Shown: in pieces, positions 6,471 to 9,555 of the stretch | How the letters are laid out: each line of letters opens with the position of its first letter | Numbering within the stretch: position 1 is the first letter of the stretch | Origin: JAKLQJ01 sp964534135 | GTDB taxonomy: Bacteria > Elusimicrobiota > Elusimicrobia > Elusimicrobiales > UBA9959 | DNA: 9,555 bases | Assembly (NCBI GenBank): GCA_964534135.1 | Contig: CAZHQC010000091.1 | Span: 1-9,555 of the forward strand | Reading direction: 5' to 3' | Made by a program: the position numbers and the translations under genes | Notes under the pieces: model-generated | The model's database searches: none | Told to the model about the DNA's origin: nothing | The model's input: the letters and a program-made list of their open reading frames with translations, nothing else

Positions 6471-6525
6471 TGAATTATCTCGTCGCTCCATAGCGCAATA
6501 TATCAAAGAAATTAATTTAACTTAA
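6466..6525 (+). pseudogene. rpoN: Second copy of the rpoN 3' end (distal att-like repeat)
   Basis: The + strand encodes GIELSRRSIAQYIKEIN followed by L-T and TAA (6523-6525). Its first 17 residues are identical to the C-terminus of the rpoN-like protein. DNA identity is 48/52 (6466-6517 against 4513-4564), with only synonymous changes, so both copies evolved under selection as real rpoN ends before the fragment was cut off. The + stop TAA overlaps the - strand stop of the peptidase (6522-6524), the tight tail-to-tail arrangement expected of an ancestral rpoN/peptidase junction. Left of 6466 similarity ends abruptly and the serine hydrolase begins. Confidence 0.8.
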
Positions 6526-7769
6526 ACCAATTGTTTTTCTTTTTCCAATATAAAAGATGTTGAGGTGAAAACCTTGGCATCTCCGATTATACTGTCCAAT
6601 AAGCAATATTCATTCGGCTGATGGGCGGTTTCATTTAATCTCGCATAAACAACTACGGGTAAATTGAGGCGCCTAAAAAAAGCCGCCACTGTGCCTCCGC
6701 CTATGCCATAAACTTTTGGTTCCACTTTATATATATCTTTTATCGCTGTCATAAGAGCTTTCACTATAGCGGCATTTTTATCGGTTGCGGGAGCGGCTTG
6801 CGCTTCCTGCTGAGGTTCAAAGCTGATTTTAACATTATGTTCTTTTTCAACTTCGTCCGCGAGTCTGCGCATTTCATCTTTCACTTCTTGCAACTGATAA
6901 ACCGGCATTACTCTGCAATCCATATAGAAAACATCTTCACCGGGAAGTGTATTAACATTGGGAACATTATTCTCTTTTTTAGTGGGCTCAAAGGTGCTAA
7001 TCGGTGGTTCGAAAAGTTCATCTTTCGCGGGGAATTTAGTGTAAAGGGATTTATATTTAACTATCAATTCACTTGCGGCTTTAAAGGCGTTTATGCCTTG
7101 CTCAGGCCGGGAGGCATGGCATTGTTTTCCCATAGTGGTAACTTTTTGCCAGAGTATGGATTTCTCCGCTATTTCAATTAAAGAGCCGTCCTCACTTCCT
7201 GAATCGGGCACAAAGAACATATCGTCTTTGCCGAAGATATCGGGTTTATTATCGGCTATGTAATCCGCTCCAAAACCGCTGCCTGTTTCTTCATCCGCGC
7301 AAAGCAATAAAGCTATATCGTGTTCAGGTCTATAGTTTAATTCCATCATGGCCTTAACCATTAATATGCCTGAAACCATGCCTTGTTGATTATCTTCAAC
7401 ACCGCGGCCTATTAATTTTCTGCCGTCAATTTTCATTTCATAAGGATCTGAATTCCAGAGTTTGGCTTCACCGGGAGGCACTATATCCAAATGCGCCATC
7501 ACCCATAATGTTCTGTTTGATTTTGTGCCTTTATATCTGGCGACTATATTGGGGCGTATGCCTTTTTTTGCTTCTTTCTGGGGAGCATTTATCCATTCAA
7601 TGGAATCAAATTTAAGTTTTTTTAATTCGGTTTCTATCCAAACGGCTTTATCATATTCGCCTTCGCCGCCGCTTTCAGGAGCCAGGGCCGGTATGGCGGT
7701 TAAACCTCTTTGAAGTTCAACGGCATAATCTTCATAGCTTTCAATTTTTTTCAATAATTCATCTTTCAT
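6522..7769 (-). CDS. M20 family metallopeptidase / deacylase
   Basis: A 415-residue zinc hydrolase of the M20 family (dipeptidases, ArgE/DapE-like deacylases). Metal and catalytic residues are visible: H93-L-D95 (first ligand and its orienting Asp), D126 in G-R-G-V-E-D-N-Q-Q-G (bridging ligand), E160-E161 in A-D-E-E-T-G-S (general base and ligand), D189 in P-D-S-G-S, and H383 near the end (T-A-H-Q-P-N-E). The dimerisation lid lies between about 205 and 315. The substrate is not clear: the W-V-M-A-H-L-D and E-D-N-Q-Q-G forms recall the general M20 metallo-hydrolases rather than a specific ArgE or DapE. The start is supported by AAAGGAGA at 7776-7783. It is a single gene, convergent with the rpoN remnant; its own codons look more GC-rich than the cassette beside it. 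Confidence 0.9.
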   Translation of the reverse strand: MKDELLKKIESYEDYAVELQRGLTAIPALAPESGGEGEYDKAVWIETELKKLKFDSIEWINAPQKEAKKGIRPNIVARYKGTKSNRTLWVMAHLDIVPPGEAKLWNSDPYEMKIDGRKLIGRGVEDNQQGMVSGILMVKAMMELNYRPEHDIALLLCADEETGSGFGADYIADNKPDIFGKDDMFFVPDSGSEDGSLIEIAEKSILWQKVTTMGKQCHASRPEQGINAFKAASELIVKYKSLYTKFPAKDELFEPPISTFEPTKKENNVPNVNTLPGEDVFYMDCRVMPVYQLQEVKDEMRRLADEVEKEHNVKISFEPQQEAQAAPATDKNAAIVKALMTAIKDIYKVEPKVYGIGGGTVAAFFRRLNLPVVVYARLNETAHQPNEYCLLDSIIGDAKVFTSTSFILEKEKQLV

Positions 7770-7814
7770 TTATTTTCTCCTTTAAAATTTAAATTTGTTT
7801 GTGTCTCTTTAAAA

Positions 7815-7820
7815 AGTATA
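7815..7820 (-). promoter_or_regulatory. Putative -10 box for the M20 peptidase
   Basis: TATACT on the - strand lies 46 bp upstream of the peptidase start, a reasonable distance for a sigma-70 -10 box. The -35 region is only TTAATT at the expected 17-bp spacing, so the match is weak. Confidence 0.3.
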
Positions 7821-7872
7821 GCTAATTTTTATTTGAAAATTAAAATGGTCGTTATCAGAGCTACCGACACTT

Positions 7873-7902
7873 AATGAAGCATAGCTTCGTTATTTGTATA
7901 AT
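7873..7902 (+). promoter_or_regulatory. Hairpin and TATAAT -10 box before the DUF481 gene
   Basis: AATGAAGC-ATA-GCTTCGTT (7873-7891) forms an 8-bp stem with one G-T pair. A perfect TATAAT follows at 7897-7902, 24 bp before the ATG at 7926. No good -35 is seen, and the hairpin occupies that position, so it may be an operator. GAGG at 7911-7914 is the likely ribosome site. Confidence 0.4.
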
Positions 7903-7925
7903 TAAGTAATGAGGTTGGATTTTTT

Positions 7926-8612
7926 ATGATTAAAAAAGCGGCTATTTTTTTATTTATCTTCTGGATTTTTGGTGATATTGCTTTTGCGGGTAGTTTTGAT
8001 TTAGGTTTGAATTATGCATCTGGCATTGCAGAAACCAAAGGTATGAATACTTCTTTTAAAATAAAAAAAAGTAGTTTTACTTTTGGTCTTGATTTTAACT
8101 ATGCCAGGCAAGACGGAGATACCGCGCAAGATAACTTGGGCTTTGGAGTCGGCTATGATAAGGACCTTTCTAAAAAATGGTCTTATTGGATTTTTAATCT
8201 CTCAAAATATGACAGATTACAAAAAATAAATATAGAGAATTTTTTTGGCGGCGGGCCCAAATATACATTTATTAAAAGTGCTAACTTAACAGTGTTAGCT
8301 CTTTCCGGCGGCATTTTGCAGCATTATATTGATTATGAAAATATTGAAACCAGGAATCTTACCAGGTTTTCAAGCAGAATAACTACGGGTTTTCAGATTA
8401 CCAAAGATATTAGATTTGGTTTAATAGGTTTTTATCAGCCGAATATTGGTGACTTTAATGACTATATAATTAGGGTGCTTACGGATTTAAGCCAATCCGT
8501 TACGAAGACGGTATCACTTAAATTTAAGGTGCATAATTTATACCGTTCAGTGACTGAGGCTAAGAAAAATAATGACTTTACATCAACATTGGCGCTGTCC
8601 GTAGTTTTTTAA
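7926..8612 (+). CDS. DUF481-type outer-membrane beta-barrel protein
   Basis: A 228-residue protein with a clear signal peptide (M-I-K-K, hydrophobic core, cleavage after A-F-A at 21), so the mature protein begins GSFDLGLNYASG. This opening, followed by alternating hydrophobic/polar strands (T-x-G-L-D-F-N-Y, then a G-F-G-V-G-Y-D-K-D-L pattern), matches the DUF481 'salt-induced outer membrane protein' (YdiY-like) family. The last residues (LALSVVF) end in phenylalanine, the usual outer-membrane barrel insertion signal. Its cargo is unknown; a passive pore or structural role is likely. It appears to be monocistronic, with its own -10 box upstream and a possible hairpin terminator just after the stop. 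Confidence 0.85.
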   Translation: MIKKAAIFLFIFWIFGDIAFAGSFDLGLNYASGIAETKGMNTSFKIKKSSFTFGLDFNYARQDGDTAQDNLGFGVGYDKDLSKKWSYWIFNLSKYDRLQKINIENFFGGGPKYTFIKSANLTVLALSGGILQHYIDYENIETRNLTRFSSRITTGFQITKDIRFGLIGFYQPNIGDFNDYIIRVLTDLSQSVTKTVSLKFKVHNLYRSVTEAKKNNDFTSTLALSVVF

Positions 8613-8633
8613 AAAATCACTATGTGGTTTTTT
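8611..8633 (+). terminator. Possible rho-independent terminator of the DUF481 gene
   Basis: AAAAAATCAC (8611-8620) pairs with GTGGTTTTTT (8624-8633) around a 3-base loop, with one G-T pair, and the T-run forms the descending arm. It overlaps the stop codon. The stem is AT-rich and weak in GC, so efficiency is uncertain. Confidence 0.45.
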
Positions 8634-8758
8634 ACCCTCAGGGGGTAGATTCTATTATTTCCAGTGATTATCCCGTTATGCGGGACACTGGGAATGGCCG
8701 TCTGAGAGCATAGCTTCTGATACGGCACCCGGCATAGCCTTGGAATCTGCAGAGGGTT
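8633..8758 (+). ncRNA. Structured leader, candidate cis-regulatory RNA
   Basis: Four consecutive hairpins can be drawn before the EamA gene. The first pairs TACCC/GGGTA (8633-8647). The second is the strongest: TTTCCAGTG (8658-8666) with CACTGGGAA (8686-8694), a 4-base ATTA bulge, then TCCCG/CGGGA (8671-8675/8681-8685) with loop TTATG. The third is GCCGT/ACGGC (8697-8701/8722-8726). The fourth is ACCC/GGGT (8727-8730/8754-8757) enclosing GGC-ATA-GCC. The only purine-rich ribosome-site candidate (AGAGGG, 8751-8756) is inside hairpin four. No known riboswitch consensus was recognised; CTGAGA at 8702-8707 recalls TPP riboswitches, but the rest of that motif is missing. It may be a new riboswitch-like leader or a small RNA. 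Confidence 0.5.
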
Positions 8759-8771
8759 ATAAGTAAATAAA

Positions 8772-9524
8772 ATGAACAAGAAAAATAAATTACTTTCAGA
8801 TATAGGACTTTTCTATTGCGCCGCAATTTGGGGTTCCACTTTTATAGTTACCAAGGCGGCGCTTGAATTCGTGCATCCAATAAGCATGGTGGGAATAAGA
8901 TTCTTAATTGCCGCCGCCATACTTCTGCCCTGGGTAATGAAGAGAAAAAATAAGTTAAGGCATTTAAAGGATGGCTTTGTGCTTTCATTTTTTCTTTCGC
9001 TTTTATATTTAACACAGACAACGGGGCTTCTTTATACCACAGCTTCAAATTCCGGTTTTATAACGGGCCTTTTTATTATATTTATACCCGTTTTTACGTT
9101 TATGTTCAAGAGAAAGAAGCCGAGTCTTCTGCAGGGTATTTCAGCAATTACCGCTCTTTTCGGTATGTGGCTTTTAACCGGCGGAGTTGAAGGTTTTAAT
9201 CTTGGCGATGGCCTTACATTGATAGCGGCGGCGGCATATTCCGGTCATCTGATAATAACCGATAAATATGTCAAAGCAAATGCCGATACCATATTGCTGG
9301 CTTTCCATCAGTTTTGGATGGTGGCTCTTATTTCACTTGGCATATCCTGGATTATGGGTTATCCCATGGCTGTAACAAATATGAATGGCTGGTGGATTAT
9401 TATTTTTCTTGCCGTATTTCCCACATTTACGGCTTTCTATATTCAAATGCTGGCTCAAAAAAATTCCGAACCTTTCAAGGTGGGGCTTATTTTTGAGCCA
9501 GCATTTGAATATAGAAAGCCGTAA
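8772..9524 (+). CDS. EamA/DMT-superfamily transporter (3' end lost)
   Basis: An inner-membrane permease of the drug/metabolite transporter superfamily, normally about 290-300 residues with ten helices in two EamA repeats. The first repeat is complete, with A-x-W-G-S-T-F-I at 17-25 and R-F-L-I-A-A at 42-47, typical of the family. The second starts after D-G-L-T-L-I-A-A-A-A-Y-S. Several substrates (amino acids, nucleotide precursors, metabolite export) are possible and none can be chosen here. Coding sequence is credible to about position 9489. After that the frame enters an inverted copy of itself (9490-9540) and meets an artefactual stop at 9522-9524. The gene is therefore truncated by the window end or assembly, not a natural short protein. 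The start is ATG 8772, with the structured leader directly upstream. Confidence 0.85.
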   Translation: MNKKNKLLSDIGLFYCAAIWGSTFIVTKAALEFVHPISMVGIRFLIAAAILLPWVMKRKNKLRHLKDGFVLSFFLSLLYLTQTTGLLYTTASNSGFITGLFIIFIPVFTFMFKRKKPSLLQGISAITALFGMWLLTGGVEGFNLGDGLTLIAAAAYSGHLIITDKYVKANADTILLAFHQFWMVALISLGISWIMGYPMAVTNMNGWWIIIFLAVFPTFTAFYIQMLAQKNSEPFKVGLIFEPAFEYRKP

Positions 9525-9540
9525 ATGTGGGAAATACGGC
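9411..9540. repeat. Perfect 51-bp inverted repeat at the right end, probable assembly artefact
   Basis: 9411-9461 and 9490-9540 are exact reverse complements separated by a 28-bp spacer. The left arm is genuine transporter coding sequence; the right arm is its antisense copy. After 9540 the text returns to the forward direction: 9536-9555 repeats 9429-9448 exactly. Forward-reverse-forward switching in a coding sequence at a contig end is typical of amplification fold-backs or misassembly. Confidence 0.85.
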
Positions 9541-9555
9541 TTTCTATATTCAAAT

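Noticed and set aside
6471..6506. Longer N-terminus of the serine hydrolase from TTG 6506 or ATG 6491
   Set aside because: These codons are antisense to the duplicated rpoN tail, while the family-like sequence begins just after ATG 6470.
8700..8757. CTGAGA plus ACCC and GAGGG suggested a TPP riboswitch
   Set aside because: The essential 3' half (AACCTGAT...ATGCCAGCG-like) is absent and spacing does not fit, so only 'structured leader' is claimed.
9490..9524. Natural C-terminus of the transporter ending at 9524
   Set aside because: The codons are the reverse complement of upstream coding sequence, and the protein would lack its last helices.

Overview
The window reads as low-GC chromosomal DNA from a Gram-negative-type bacterium. 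It has signal peptides ending in A-x-A, a DUF481-type outer-membrane barrel, a sigma-54 response regulator and a divergent sigma-54 factor. A lineage such as Elusimicrobiota would fit, but this is a guess from gene style and no marker gene is present. The right end carries a fold-back that looks like an assembly artefact, so the window probably ends at a contig edge.

Layout, left to right. (1) 1-675 (-): the receiver and first half of the AAA+ domain of an NtrC-type activator, running off the left edge. (2) 676-1081: a regulatory region with two 14-bp palindromes 20 bp apart and a near-consensus sigma-54 promoter. (3) 1082-1998 (+): a secreted protein with a cysteine-rich hydrophobic C-terminus, followed by a small two-helix membrane protein. 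Their layout resembles a bacteriocin and immunity pair, but this is unproven. (4) 2016-2754: a long inverted repeat and eroded gene pieces, one pseudopilin-like and one GNAT-like, broken by in-frame stops. (5) 2767-5095 (+): a DUF4097 beta-repeat protein, a short divergent sigma-54 factor (rpoN-like) and a DUF985 cupin, closely packed. (6) 5106-6470 (-): a class C beta-lactamase-like serine hydrolase. (7) 6466-6525: a second copy of the rpoN 3' end, in codon frame on the + strand. (8) 6522-7769 (-): an M20 metallopeptidase. (9) 7926-8612 (+): a DUF481 outer-membrane protein. (10) 8633-8758: a strongly structured leader before a truncated EamA transporter (8772 onward).

Two themes stand out. 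First, a sigma-54 factor, a sigma-54 activator, a sigma-54 promoter and putative enhancer sites all lie within about 4.5 kb, and the enhancer-like palindrome recurs exactly at the start of the DUF4097-rpoN operon. Together these suggest a local regulatory circuit controlling the secreted Cys-rich protein. Second, the DUF985 cupin and serine hydrolase lie between two 52-bp direct repeats of the rpoN 3' end. The repeats match at 48 of 52 positions and all four differences are synonymous. The distal copy's stop codon overlaps that of the convergent peptidase. This looks like a 1.9-kb cassette that entered at the 3' end of rpoN and restored the gene.
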